A stretch of 64,000 nucleotides of DNA from CAZJUP01 sp964549275 (GTDB lineage: Bacteria; Fidelibacterota; Marinisomatia; Marinisomatales; TCS55). The stretch is taken from contig CAZJUP010000004.1 of NCBI GenBank assembly GCA_964549275.1, positions 124,001-188,000 on the forward strand, read 5' to 3'. The first letter of the stretch is position 1. Every line of letters begins with the position of its first letter. Positions 53,321 to 63,281 of this stretch are shown here, piece after piece. The notes beneath the pieces were generated by a model. It was not told the DNA's origin. It did no database searches and saw only the letters and a list, made by a program, of their open reading frames with translations. The position numbers and the translations under genes are program-made.

Positions 53321-55525
53321 TCAGGATAATTTCAACCGCCTCAATCGGTTGGAGTTTCCGACGACGTTTAGGGAACTCAGAGCCATGGCAGCTTCTGCCA
53401 AAACCGGATGAAGAACACCTGCAATTGCCAGGGGAATGGCTATGAGGTTATAAATACTTGCCCAAAATAAATTTTGTTTAATCTTTAAAAAGGTCCTTTT
53501 TGCCAATTTTAAGGCTGCTGGAATTTTTTTCAGGTTTCCATTTACAATAACAATATCACCGGACTCTATTGCAATATCGGTCCCTGTTCCCATAGCAATC
53601 CCAACATCTGCTACAGCTAAAGACGGCGCATCGTTTATCCCGTCTCCCACCATCGCCACAACTTCACCCTTAGATTGATACTCCTCTATAATAGAAGCCT
53701 TTTCCTCCGGTAACACCTCAGCATGAAAAATGTCAATGTTCACCGCTTTGGTAATTCGCTCTGCTTCTTTTGGTTTATCCCCTGTGAGCATAATGATTTT
53801 TAACCCAGCAGCCTTTAGGATTTTAATGGTTTCCCCCGAAGAGGCCTTTACTTCATCAGACAACTCAAATGCTCCATAGGGTGTACCGTCAATGGCTAAA
53901 AAAACCGTGGAACCGTTTCCGGTATAATCACCGTTAAAATTTACAAACTTTCGATTCCCCACCGTTAATACCGAACTACCGTAGTGCCCCCGAATCCCCT
54001 CACCCGGGATCGTTTCTGCATCCGAAATATCATCCAGCTTTATATTTTTCTCTTCGGCAAGGGAGACAATAGCTTTTGCCAGAGGATGATTTGAACGACG
54101 CTCCAAGCTCGCAGCCATTCGAATTAAGTCAGTTTCTCCGATGGCCCCCAGAGAGACCACTTTATTCACTCGGTGTTTTCCTGTGGTTATCGTACCGGTT
54201 TTATCAAAAATAATAGTGGTGATATCATTTAACCTCTGTATGGCTGACCCTTTCCGAACCAAAATTCCATTTTCGGCCCCTTTCCCGCTCCCGACCATTA
54301 AAGCGGTTGGTGTTGCCAGCCCCAACGCGCAAGGACAGGCGATGACCAATACGGCAATGGCAGCAAATAAAGCCAACTCAACAGTACCCAAGGAGAGATC
54401 GACCCAAGGAAAGTATGCCCCTAAACTACCAGCTGTGTTTTTCATCAGCTCGGGGAAAGCCATCCAACTCCCAAACGTCAGTCCTGATATTAGCAAAATC
54501 ACAGGTACGAAACGGGCTGTCATTTTGTCTGCGAATATTTGAACGGGTACCTTTGTGGTTTGTGCCTGTTCCACCAGTTTCGCCATTTGAGCCAAAAAAG
54601 TATCCAGCCCTACTTTTGTTGCTTTCACTTTTAGATACCCATCCAAATTGATGGTCCCCCCTATGACAGTGTCTCCTTCTGTTTTTTTCACAGGATTGGA
54701 TTCCCCAGTAGCTATGGATTCATCAAGAGAACATTTTCCTTCAATTATGTTCCCGTCTGTGGGAATTTTCTCTCCCGCCTTAACAATCATAATGTTCCCG
54801 GGGCGTAAGTTCTGAACGGGAACTTCAACTTCCGATTGGTTTTCTTTTAAAATTCGGGCAAAAGGGGCTCCATAGGTCATGAGTTTTCTGATAGCTTCCG
54901 ACGATTTCCCTCTCGCCCGGGTTTCAATATATCTTCCTGTGAGATGGAAGGCCAAAATCATTCCCGCTATCCCGGCAAAAGAGTGAATCTCGACCCCCGC
55001 GAACCGCAAGAGGCCTGTACTGAGGGCCGCAATAGATCCGATTGCAATTAGTACATCCATATTGGGGACCTGATGTTTCGTGGACACCCAAGCGCTTTTT
55101 ATTGTTTCTTTCCCCGGGCCAATCAAAACTATTGCACTTAATAATACCATTCCCAGATTAAAGAGCTGAGGATTCGGCCACATGATACCATAAACCATTT
55201 CCGGGATCATCCAGCACATAATAAGGGTTGTCGCTCCCCACGAAACCCACATTCTCCTTGCGGCTATTCTAACATTTTGCTCTGTCCGTTTCTCTAGGTC
55301 ATCCCCAATATCATCTTTTTTAATAACCGGTGAAGCTGTATATCCGGTTTTATTAACCGCTTCTACGAGTAAATCAGATGATGCCTCTCCCTGAACATTT
55401 GCTTTTTCCAATGTCAGGTTCACTACGGCTTTTTCCACCCCGGGCACACGGCTCAAGGCTTTTTCTACTGCAGCAACACACCCAGCACAATGCATTCCCT
55501 CTATTTTTAATTCAATCGGCTCCAC
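53321..55525 (-). CDS. copA: Copper-translocating P-type ATPase
   Basis: A 734-residue P1B-type ATPase. One N-terminal heavy-metal domain (GMHCAGC, C13 and C16), eight membrane helices with the metal-site CPC (C397-P-C399, IACPCALGLATP), TGES (273-276), phosphorylation site DKTGT (D441), the nucleotide-domain HP motif (NHPLAKAI) and GDGINDAP. The CPC motif and the N- and Y-containing helix ends (YNLIAIPLA and MALSSLNVV) fit Cu+ export. It exports copper from the cytoplasm, for detoxification or cuproprotein supply. No CueR- or CopZ-like gene is next to it. Confidence 0.95.
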   Translation of the reverse strand: MEPIELKIEGMHCAGCVAAVEKALSRVPGVEKAVVNLTLEKANVQGEASSDLLVEAVNKTGYTASPVIKKDDIGDDLEKRTEQNVRIAARRMWVSWGATTLIMCWMIPEMVYGIMWPNPQLFNLGMVLLSAIVLIGPGKETIKSAWVSTKHQVPNMDVLIAIGSIAALSTGLLRFAGVEIHSFAGIAGMILAFHLTGRYIETRARGKSSEAIRKLMTYGAPFARILKENQSEVEVPVQNLRPGNIMIVKAGEKIPTDGNIIEGKCSLDESIATGESNPVKKTEGDTVIGGTINLDGYLKVKATKVGLDTFLAQMAKLVEQAQTTKVPVQIFADKMTARFVPVILLISGLTFGSWMAFPELMKNTAGSLGAYFPWVDLSLGTVELALFAAIAVLVIACPCALGLATPTALMVGSGKGAENGILVRKGSAIQRLNDITTIIFDKTGTITTGKHRVNKVVSLGAIGETDLIRMAASLERRSNHPLAKAIVSLAEEKNIKLDDISDAETIPGEGIRGHYGSSVLTVGNRKFVNFNGDYTGNGSTVFLAIDGTPYGAFELSDEVKASSGETIKILKAAGLKIIMLTGDKPKEAERITKAVNIDIFHAEVLPEEKASIIEEYQSKGEVVAMVGDGINDAPSLAVADVGIAMGTGTDIAIESGDIVIVNGNLKKIPAALKLAKRTFLKIKQNLFWASIYNLIAIPLAIAGVLHPVLAEAAMALSSLNVVGNSNRLRRLKLS

Positions 55526-55639
55526 GGTTCTCTAATTGTCCTCAAACACCTGTTCCTAAACAACTTTTCCCATCTTATCGGCTTTTAATACCCACAAATC
55601 AAGGTCTAGAAAAAAAATTTTGATATTTAATCATAGGAT

Positions 55640-56128
55640 TTAATCTACCAGAATGATATCGTCACCGGTCTTTACAGTTCCTTTTTCGAGAACACGGGCA
55701 TACCACCCTCGTCTATTCATGAGCGTTTTTATAAATTCTGTGGATTTCTCTTTTCCCACATAGGCAAGGACTTCGAGATTTGTACAGGGATTACACTTAA
55801 ATGAAATTTGAATTAAGGCGGATCCAATGCGGTATTTTTGATTTTCTTTAATCAAATAATAATCCAATCCTTTGGTTGTAAAATTTTCTCCCAAATCTCC
55901 CGGATTGACCGGCCATTTTTCCTTCCTCAAATCATTCAAGATTTCTTTAGCGATAAGCATCACAGCCATTTCCGGTTCCCCAGATTTTTTCTTCTGACGA
56001 TACCGGTTATAATCACCCGAAACTCCTTCTTCTGTGACTTCTACGCTGTTAACCGATTTTTTAGGCAACCCATGTTCCCCGGGAATGTGAGGCTTAACGT
56101 TTATTTGCCCAATGGTTCCTTTTTGCAA
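55640..56128 (-). CDS. MOSC-domain protein
   Basis: A 162-residue protein consisting of a MOSC (Mo-cofactor sulfurase C-terminal) domain. GDLGENFTTKGLD is the core motif. The conserved Cys region is FKCNPCTNLE. The N-terminal EEGVSGDYNRYR segment is the usual family lead. Members transfer sulfur or reduce N-hydroxylated compounds with a Mo cofactor; small stand-alone forms like YiiM relatives are poorly understood. It has its own region, about 114 bp after copA's start, with no evident operon partner. Confidence 0.87.
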   Translation of the reverse strand: MQKGTIGQINVKPHIPGEHGLPKKSVNSVEVTEEGVSGDYNRYRQKKKSGEPEMAVMLIAKEILNDLRKEKWPVNPGDLGENFTTKGLDYYLIKENQKYRIGSALIQISFKCNPCTNLEVLAYVGKEKSTEFIKTLMNRRGWYARVLEKGTVKTGDDIILVD

Positions 56129-56202
56129 GATTCATCCTATTTTAAAAACTGAATTTAATACAGATTAATCCCCCAATAGGACAGAAATAGAACCCACAGA
56201 AA

Positions 56203-57336
56203 TTATCTACTATACCCTATGATTTTTTTTGCCCCAAAAATGATGGCATGAGACCCAGAAAAAGACAAAACAATTAACACAATATATTTGATTAAAACGG
56301 GCAGGCTAATATTCAAAAGCACTAAAGCAAATAGGCCGATGACAATGATATGAATAACATAAACGTAGTAAGAATTGTGGTTCATTATTTCCAACAACAC
56401 ATTTGTTTTATTGAATTTTGATTGAAAAAGGTTAATCCAAACGTGTAAAAACGACAACACACTCAACACCAATGAAATGTACAGGGCAAGTTTATCCCAG
56501 AATTTTGAAACGAAATAAAAATCTCTTCCCGGTGTTATCATATTAAAAAAGATATTTAATACAGTAACAATGTATACTGACAGTGCACTATACAAGACAA
56601 GATTGACAACGATTACTTGTTTCTTGTTTTGACTTACTGAGTCTAACACATTTTCTTTGTAGGCCAATGCCCCCAATATAAAAACTAAAAAGTAAACCAA
56701 AAACCGTTCCCGTTGAAAATGAAGGAAAAAAGAGTGGTGCCATCCAGTCATATCTAAATAAGAAATACCCATACTGTAAACTGTCCCAAAAAATACGGTA
56801 AGGAAAACCCCTCTTTTAAATGACACATCCATTTTTATTCCTGACTTAATCATACCCAAATACACCATTTGAAACAAAAACAATACGGGCAAAAACCAAA
56901 GCCAGTTTTGTACGGGGTTGTCAGAAAACAGATAGGGGTTACCATTGAGTCTGATAAACCAGTGAAAATAAGAATACCATTCTTCTTGGGGCATCCCTCT
57001 TGAATAAAGGAAAATCATTTTATACATGGGAATAAGAACCAACACACCAAAAAACCATGGCAGCATTATGCGTTTAAATTTTGACACAACAAATTCTATG
57101 GTGGATTTGCCTTGAACCGATTTGGGTATGAAATAACCGGAAATAAAAAACAATGTAAACATAACAAACACATCCAGGACCAGTCGAACCAAACCGATAT
57201 TATCATTTTTCATTGGGTCACTCACAATCCAAATACCGTTTAAGGCTGTTTCATACACCAGCCCGGAATGAATGACGACAACTAATAATACCATAAAGGT
57301 GCGTAAGTGATCTAAATAATGAATTCGTTTTGTCAT
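56203..57336 (-). CDS. Acyltransferase family 3 membrane protein
   Basis: A 377-residue integral membrane protein with about ten helices. The N-terminal RIHYLDHLRTFMVLLVVVIHSG contains the conserved Arg and His (H23) of acyltransferase-3 enzymes, and GYFIPKSV is the following family motif. It would O-acylate a surface glycan, lipid or glucan (MdoC/OafA type). It is 6 nt after the MMPL exporter gene and probably belongs to that locus. Confidence 0.85.
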   Translation of the reverse strand: MTKRIHYLDHLRTFMVLLVVVIHSGLVYETALNGIWIVSDPMKNDNIGLVRLVLDVFVMFTLFFISGYFIPKSVQGKSTIEFVVSKFKRIMLPWFFGVLVLIPMYKMIFLYSRGMPQEEWYSYFHWFIRLNGNPYLFSDNPVQNWLWFLPVLFLFQMVYLGMIKSGIKMDVSFKRGVFLTVFFGTVYSMGISYLDMTGWHHSFFLHFQRERFLVYFLVFILGALAYKENVLDSVSQNKKQVIVVNLVLYSALSVYIVTVLNIFFNMITPGRDFYFVSKFWDKLALYISLVLSVLSFLHVWINLFQSKFNKTNVLLEIMNHNSYYVYVIHIIVIGLFALVLLNISLPVLIKYIVLIVLSFSGSHAIIFGAKKIIGYSR

Positions 57337-57342
57337 AAATAT

Positions 57343-60096
57343 TTACTTCTTTTTATTTGGTGCCTTTTTTTCCACCCACCCCATAATAGCCGGAATAACA
57401 ATTACCGTAGCTAAAAAGCATGTTCCTACACCAATAAAGAGAGAAATTCCCATGGATCCTAGCCCCCTGTAGGTTGCAAAGGTAAGAGATCCAAACCCCA
57501 ACATGGTAGTCAGAGAGGTTAAAAACACAGCTCTTCCTGTTGATGAGAAAACAGTTTTGTGCTCTCCCCGTCCTTCAATTTGATATCGGTGGATGATGTG
57601 GACACCATCATCAATTCCAATACCGATAATCAGAGGGACAGCCATAGCATTCATCATGGTGAGCTGTAGGCCAGATAATTCCATAACGCCCAACATCCAT
57701 AATGCACCAATGGCCAGTGGAACTATAGCCAGCGCAGCCTTTCGGACATTTCTAAAATCCAATAATAAAATTATAAAAATAACCACTAGCGCTAATTTGG
57801 TGGCAAATTTCCCGTCCTCTGAAAAATAATTAATTAAATTCCGATAAACTGGTGGAAGCCCTGTTGCGCGTTCACTGATCCCTTCCAATTCGTCGCAAAA
57901 CCGATTTAAAAACTGCTCATCCCACACATTCCCTTTAGGATAAATTGTAACCAAAAACAAATCGCCGGAATTCCCCACATACTGTTTTCGAATATTTTCA
58001 GGTATGGTCTCCAAGGTTATGGGTTCCGGATTCGCCATCCGTTTTGCTATAGGTTTGAACGCGGTGGCAAAGCCTTGGTTGAATACTTTCAATCGCTTTA
58101 CAATTGAAGTTTCAGGCGATTCAACTTTTTGAATAACATGACTCAAAATCCCTGAAGATAAATTCGGGCTGACTTTTGCAAGCTGTGACTGCCAACCCAA
58201 AATGGTTTTATCTTCCTCTTCGGGGACAACACCCACCAATAACCCAGTTTTTAAATAGACCCGTTCCTGACTACCAATATTGGCCATATCCTGTATTTCT
58301 ATGATATTGGCTTCTAATCGTACAAGTTCTTCTAAAAAAATAACTTTATCTTTTTCTGTAAACTGCGTTTGAATATCCACACTTGAAATCTTTGAGCGAA
58401 TTTCACGTACTCTAGATTGGCGATCTTTTTGCTCGCCAATTGGAGGTAAAAAATCAGAAATGGACCTTACCATACCTGATAATTTCATATCCTTTGCTTT
58501 TTGTGTCAGTTCTCTTGCTTGTTCTAATGAGTTCGCAGAAAAATATCCATAATCTGAACTTAGTCCCATTTTATCAATCATCTTATCCTGAAGAATGATG
58601 GTTTCCAAGCCCTCCGGTTCCATATTCAGGTAGTTATAGTCCCAAGTGATTAAACTTCCACGCCAGCCAATAAAAATAACCATAACTATAATTACAACAG
58701 TTGCTACCCCGGGATACTTTGCCAAAATTCCCGCGCTTTGCCCAAGACGCTTGTACGATATATCTCTTGGGGGTTTCTCTGCTCTGTTTTTTCTAAGTTT
58801 TAATAAGATATGCTCGCGGAGCACTAAAAGAGTAGGCAAAACTGTAATGGCAGCAACCATGGTCATGATGATGCCCAACCCCAGGGATAACCCAAATTCA
58901 CGGTATCCTTCGGTTCGGGTAAATAAAAAGGTTAAAAAAGCCGACGCTGTGGTGAATCCACCAGTTATAACGCCAAGTCCGGCTTTATTCATGGTTGTTT
59001 TCATAGAGGAAGAAATGGATTCTCCGGCCGCTCGCATTTCCGTATATACTGCAATGATATGAATAGAAAAATCAATACCAAGCCCTACCAGAATCACACC
59101 CATCATAGCAGTCATCATATTAAGCTGACCTACAGCAACCCAGGCGATACCTAACGCCCACACGACACCAACAAGGAGTGTAACTAAAGCAAGAATGGGA
59201 CTAACCACCATACGAAAGGCTACAACAAACAAAATGAGGATGACCAACAACGCCAAGGTAGTAATAGTAAAAGAATCTTCTTCCATGGCACGCAATTCAT
59301 CTCTTTGCAATGGAATCGCACCTGTTAGCCCAGCCTCTACACTATATTCTTTGGCATATTTTTTTACAATGTCTTCCGCTGCATATGTGGAAGCCGGATA
59401 TGCCTCAAACTCCAGCCAATCAAAACTGGGGATGATTTGCATGATGAGCATTTGCCGATCCCAACTGCGGTAATAGGTGTCTCCAAATAAAATTGCATCC
59501 GCTGCATTGGCTCCGGCTGAGTGGGTATTCCCTTCTACAGCTCTGTTTAATTCTTCTGCGAATGTTTGGATTCCATCCATAAACCTTATGGCGCCCTGTT
59601 CCTGCTCCTGCCCTTCAATTGAACCACCGCTACTTCCGGTATATTCTTGTTCAAACGTCTCATTCAGGTTTTTTAAAAACCCTGTAAGGTTCGGGTTTTC
59701 AAAAAGGGAGCTGTTAGTTTCAAGGTCTTCAGATTTCATCAGCATTAACGCGTGGTCAGCCAGGAGATCTTTTGGCAGTTTATAATCGACCTTTTTGAAA
59801 TAATGGTTCAGTTTTTCTATTTCAGGGGAAACGGCTTCAGCAAAATTTATCAGGCGTTCGGAGTTCCCCTCCGCCACAATGAGCATAGACATTGCCCCAT
59901 CAAACTCATCAATAATTCGATCAAACTCTTCTACCATGGGTTCATCTTCCGGCATGAGATCGGTAAAGCTGGTTTTCATGGTAAGTTGACCTGCCATTAT
60001 CCCAAACAAAATCGTCATTAACAGTAAAACCAATCCGGACATCCACGGATGGCTGGGGATAATATTTCCTAAAAAGTGTAGTATTCTATGTCTCAT
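57343..60096 (-). CDS. MMPL/RND-family exporter (HpnN-like)
   Basis: A 917-residue RND protein of the single-polypeptide MMPL/SSD type: one helix, a periplasmic loop, six helices, a second helix-loop, then six helices. The conserved helix-4-type motifs are VGLGIDFSIHIIAVYTEMR and GIGIDDGVHIIHRYQ. Such proteins, for example the hopanoid exporter HpnN or MmpL, move lipids to the outer membrane. It overlaps the small membrane gene upstream by 11 nt, and the locus contains LolA-like and barrel genes, which supports lipid traffic. Confidence 0.92.
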   Translation of the reverse strand: MRHRILHFLGNIIPSHPWMSGLVLLLMTILFGIMAGQLTMKTSFTDLMPEDEPMVEEFDRIIDEFDGAMSMLIVAEGNSERLINFAEAVSPEIEKLNHYFKKVDYKLPKDLLADHALMLMKSEDLETNSSLFENPNLTGFLKNLNETFEQEYTGSSGGSIEGQEQEQGAIRFMDGIQTFAEELNRAVEGNTHSAGANAADAILFGDTYYRSWDRQMLIMQIIPSFDWLEFEAYPASTYAAEDIVKKYAKEYSVEAGLTGAIPLQRDELRAMEEDSFTITTLALLVILILFVVAFRMVVSPILALVTLLVGVVWALGIAWVAVGQLNMMTAMMGVILVGLGIDFSIHIIAVYTEMRAAGESISSSMKTTMNKAGLGVITGGFTTASAFLTFLFTRTEGYREFGLSLGLGIIMTMVAAITVLPTLLVLREHILLKLRKNRAEKPPRDISYKRLGQSAGILAKYPGVATVVIIVMVIFIGWRGSLITWDYNYLNMEPEGLETIILQDKMIDKMGLSSDYGYFSANSLEQARELTQKAKDMKLSGMVRSISDFLPPIGEQKDRQSRVREIRSKISSVDIQTQFTEKDKVIFLEELVRLEANIIEIQDMANIGSQERVYLKTGLLVGVVPEEEDKTILGWQSQLAKVSPNLSSGILSHVIQKVESPETSIVKRLKVFNQGFATAFKPIAKRMANPEPITLETIPENIRKQYVGNSGDLFLVTIYPKGNVWDEQFLNRFCDELEGISERATGLPPVYRNLINYFSEDGKFATKLALVVIFIILLLDFRNVRKAALAIVPLAIGALWMLGVMELSGLQLTMMNAMAVPLIIGIGIDDGVHIIHRYQIEGRGEHKTVFSSTGRAVFLTSLTTMLGFGSLTFATYRGLGSMGISLFIGVGTCFLATVIVIPAIMGWVEKKAPNKKK

Positions 60097-60259
60097 GTTT
60101 TTTTCCTTTTTTCTCAGCCCACCACAGGATTACCCAATACAATATTGCAAAACCGATGATAAACCACTCCAAGGTCAGGGAGGGTTCTTTTTGCTGGACT
60201 ATATCTATTGTAGCTAAAGCCGACAAAATGATGAATACCCATCCAAAAACTCTTATCAT
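60086..60259 (-). CDS. 57-residue membrane protein in the MMPL locus
   Basis: A short gene between the saccharopine-dehydrogenase-like gene and the exporter. The ATG at 60259 overlaps the upstream stop (ATGA) and the TAG at 60088-60086 overlaps the exporter start. It has two hydrophobic helices (about 3-18, VFGWVFIILSALATI, and 31-48, EWFIIGFAILYWVILWWA) with a short polar turn and a basic C-terminal end (EKKGKKHET). The double overlap argues for real, coupled translation. The family is unknown; it may be an accessory subunit of the exporter. Confidence 0.72.
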   Translation of the reverse strand: MIRVFGWVFIILSALATIDIVQQKEPSLTLEWFIIGFAILYWVILWWAEKKGKKHET

Positions 60260-61377
60260 TGTTCACTTTTCTCACTCACACTAATTCCCATTTTTTCCAT
60301 GTTTTTCATTAAGCGAGCCGGTTCTACCAATTGTCCCATCCAATGCAAGCCTGGTTTTCTTATTGACCCATCTAAATATTGAAGGAGACATGCGACAACT
60401 GGAATAGCAGTAAACGCATAACCATCTTCATGGCTTAATGTCAATTCTAAAGAAGCATCTTTCCCTTTATTTATTCCATTCGCTTCCAGCTTCAACATAG
60501 TGTAGTAGGGTGGTTTAGCTGAAATTTTCCAAGCCCAGGCAAATAAATTTCCCATGGGTTTCGCCATCATATTGGGAAATAATTTTATCATGAACAACAC
60601 TACCGGCATAACAACATAATCTGTAAACCAACCAAAGCCAGCGATGTAAAAACCTGTATTTTTCATAGATGGTACCATTTGGGGTAAATCACGCAATTCT
60701 TCGAAAAACATGGGGACACACATTTTTTCACCTGCAGGGTTTCCGAAATCAATAGTTGGAAAATCCTTCATCGACCAAAAACCAGGGACTTTCCATTCAC
60801 CGTTTTTCAAAAACCGCATTTCATAATCTTTTAGCTCTTTGATAAATTCTGTTTTGGTTGCTTCTGTCATCGTCACATCTGTCCAGTCAGCGCTGATTGC
60901 ACCGGCGGTGATAGCTGATTCTAACTTATTTATATGAATATCGGCATAGCGTACTAAAACTGAAGGTAACCCAGGATGAAATCCTGCTTCGCTGATGAAA
61001 CATTGTCCGGATTTTTCGATGTCCGAAGCCATAGATTTCAGCATTCGTACTTTTGAATTGGAATAATGCACATCCAAATAATCACATCCGGCCTTGATAC
61101 AGGCCATTGCAACATTATCTGTAAATTTTGCCGTGGATCCGGCTGAAACAACCATGTCCATTCCGGAAAATGCTTTTATCAACAAATCCGTTTTTGAGGC
61201 ATCTGTCGAAATCCAACCAACACGATTTGGACAATTTAATACTTCTGTGGTTTGCCGGAGTTTATCCTTATTCCGAGCCCCGAGAACAATCCGAACATCG
61301 GTGTTGTCTAAAAGCAGGCGGGCAATATTTCCCCCCGTATTTCCACTGCCACCCAAAATGAATATGGATTTACTCAT
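60256..61377 (-). CDS. Saccharopine dehydrogenase-like NAD(P)-binding oxidoreductase
   Basis: A 373-residue protein with an N-terminal Rossmann motif ILGGSGNTGGNIARLL (residues ~7-22) and the GARNKDKL segment, typical of the saccharopine dehydrogenase NADP-binding family (Sacchrp_dh_NADP). The later DYLDVHYSNSK, EAGFHPGLPS and C-terminal part fit membrane-lipid-linked members rather than lysine metabolism. In lipid-associated homologues it acts on lipid intermediates; here it sits with a DUF1295 protein and a lipid exporter. The substrate is unknown. Confidence 0.82.
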   Translation of the reverse strand: MSKSIFILGGSGNTGGNIARLLLDNTDVRIVLGARNKDKLRQTTEVLNCPNRVGWISTDASKTDLLIKAFSGMDMVVSAGSTAKFTDNVAMACIKAGCDYLDVHYSNSKVRMLKSMASDIEKSGQCFISEAGFHPGLPSVLVRYADIHINKLESAITAGAISADWTDVTMTEATKTEFIKELKDYEMRFLKNGEWKVPGFWSMKDFPTIDFGNPAGEKMCVPMFFEELRDLPQMVPSMKNTGFYIAGFGWFTDYVVMPVVLFMIKLFPNMMAKPMGNLFAWAWKISAKPPYYTMLKLEANGINKGKDASLELTLSHEDGYAFTAIPVVACLLQYLDGSIRKPGLHWMGQLVEPARLMKNMEKMGISVSEKSEQ

Positions 61378-61386
61378 AATGTTTCC

Positions 61387-62070
61387 TCAATAAATTAATG
61401 GAAATAATTTTTTAGTGGTCGAAGCATAGATTAGAAAGTCTTGTCCATATTTTTCTGATAAATATTTTTCTTTCACAGGAATGTGAATAAAAATGAACAT
61501 CACAATCATAATGGCCGGGAGAACTAACGCCCACATGGTTCCTGTCACTAACGCAAAACCGGTAAACAAAACTGAGTCCCCAAAATAATTTATATGTTGT
61601 GCATAATGGAACAAATGTCCCGTATATAATTTCCCATTATGGTCAGGGTTTTGTTTCCAGCCATGGCGAGCAAATTCTGAACCTGTGTTTATCCATGAAC
61701 CGATTACAAATAGGGCAATTCCAAACCATTCCACCCAACCCGGTTCTTCGACTTGAGCTCCACCCATTATCGCAAATGAAATATGTAAAAAATAAATCCA
61801 TACGACTACAGAAACAACTTCGTCCCAAGTTATTACTCGTTTTATTAAATAAAAATTTGTTATTAAAATTCTCAAGAAATAAATAATAGCAAAACCTAAC
61901 AATAGCTGATTTCGAACGGTATGACCATCAATAGCCCCTGCGTTAAACCAATTATAAACCACATCAATTCCATCATAGAGTAAAAGCCAAGCCATCAAGA
62001 TGACAGACAAAAAATGATTCATGGATAGCGTCACTTTTTGTGAAATAGATTTTCCGTATTTACCGTGCAT
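61387..62070 (-). CDS. DUF1295-like (steroid 5-alpha-reductase / ICMT-type) membrane protein
   Basis: A 227-residue membrane protein with about six helices. The C-terminal region GKLYTGHLFHYAQHINYFGD (about 160-180) and the final KYGQDFLIYASTTKKLFP resemble DUF1295 / 3-oxo-5-alpha-steroid 4-dehydrogenase C-terminal domains and isoprenylcysteine methyltransferases, which bind cofactor (NADPH or SAM) there. It probably reduces or methylates an isoprenoid or other lipid. It lies 10 nt upstream of the saccharopine-dehydrogenase-like gene. Confidence 0.8.
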   Translation of the reverse strand: MHGKYGKSISQKVTLSMNHFLSVILMAWLLLYDGIDVVYNWFNAGAIDGHTVRNQLLLGFAIIYFLRILITNFYLIKRVITWDEVVSVVVWIYFLHISFAIMGGAQVEEPGWVEWFGIALFVIGSWINTGSEFARHGWKQNPDHNGKLYTGHLFHYAQHINYFGDSVLFTGFALVTGTMWALVLPAIMIVMFIFIHIPVKEKYLSEKYGQDFLIYASTTKKLFPLIY

Positions 62071-62099
62071 TTTTTCACCTATTATTTTTTCATATTCTT

Positions 62100-63281
62100 C
62101 TAGAAGTATCCTCTCACTCTTAATCGCAATGCTTTACCCTGAATTCCGAATTCCGTGTCCATTTTTCCAAAAGATTGGCTGAACAAAATACTCGCTGTTA
62201 CATTTTCAAAGATACTCCATTCCACCTGCGGTGCAAGAGAAAAACTTTTATCATCCAAATTACCAAAAGTCATCAAGCTCCCTGAAATGAAATCGTTAAA
62301 AGAAAACCGGGTTAAGGCAAATCCATAGTTCTGGGTGAGCGATTTGCTTTCTCCGCCATAAGCATGAACATAATGATAAATCGAGAGTTCATCTTTGGTT
62401 GCCCCAAGCGAATTGTGAAAATATTCTGCCATGACATACACACCATTATCAAAAGTGTGATCAGTGCCAATAACATATTCACCAATACTTTTTGTATTTT
62501 CCATGGACAAGAACGCTTCACCCCAAAACCCAAACTCACCAAGTTGACCAACAAGAGATCCACCAAAAAATTCTGATGTTGTATGGGTTGACATGATATT
62601 CATTAATCTCCAAAAAGGGAATAAATGATGGCGTTGCGCAATATTCATGGTAATATCAAAACTTCCAATCCCTGTTTTCATTTGAACCATTTTTGTGCCC
62701 GTTTTCAATGAATCGTTTTCAGCAATGATGATGTCCATGCTTGAGCGGTCATTTATGGGAATTTCAATTCGAACAGCATTAACCCCCGGTTGTTCATAGG
62801 TGGGGTCGAGTAAATCCTTTCGGTTAAAAATATCCAAGGGGTTCCAGGCGTAACCCGTCCCAAGCGAAAGGGGCTGGCGTCCCAGTGTTAAATCCAATTT
62901 TGAAAAATTAAACCTTGCGTAGAAATTATCTAAAAACAGTGTATCAAAAATGGTTAGGGGCATAGAAGTCATGTGTTCCTCTTCCACCCAAAGCGTATCG
63001 AACGGGATAAAATCGAAAAAATCCCATTTTGTTTTACCAAAAAATTTCTGTCCGTTAACATTTCCTGCAATAAGCACAATGTCTATTGGGCGCCATTCTC
63101 CTTCTAATCTGATTTTTCCATATCCAAAAGAATAATCGCTTTCTTTTACCTGTATTCCATCATATTCAAATTCTCCATACCCAAATAAGTTCACTTGGGC
63201 ATTTATGGGAACCCCCCCCAGAGAAAAAAGAAATAGATAATTGAAATATATTCTAAATACTCTATGTCCCCTCAGGTTCAT
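62100..63281 (-). CDS. Putative outer-membrane beta-barrel protein (DUF1302-like)
   Basis: A 393-residue protein with a signal peptide (about 10-28) and a porin-like barrel: FYARFNFSKLDLTLGRQPLSLGTG is the kind of strand seen in DUF1302/alginate-export barrels, and the end RLRVRGYF is an aromatic C-terminal strand. Such barrels accompany LolA-like and MMPL proteins in lipid-export loci. Its first 4 nt overlap the end of the LolA-like gene. Confidence 0.68.
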   Translation of the reverse strand: MNLRGHRVFRIYFNYLFLFSLGGVPINAQVNLFGYGEFEYDGIQVKESDYSFGYGKIRLEGEWRPIDIVLIAGNVNGQKFFGKTKWDFFDFIPFDTLWVEEEHMTSMPLTIFDTLFLDNFYARFNFSKLDLTLGRQPLSLGTGYAWNPLDIFNRKDLLDPTYEQPGVNAVRIEIPINDRSSMDIIIAENDSLKTGTKMVQMKTGIGSFDITMNIAQRHHLFPFWRLMNIMSTHTTSEFFGGSLVGQLGEFGFWGEAFLSMENTKSIGEYVIGTDHTFDNGVYVMAEYFHNSLGATKDELSIYHYVHAYGGESKSLTQNYGFALTRFSFNDFISGSLMTFGNLDDKSFSLAPQVEWSIFENVTASILFSQSFGKMDTEFGIQGKALRLRVRGYF

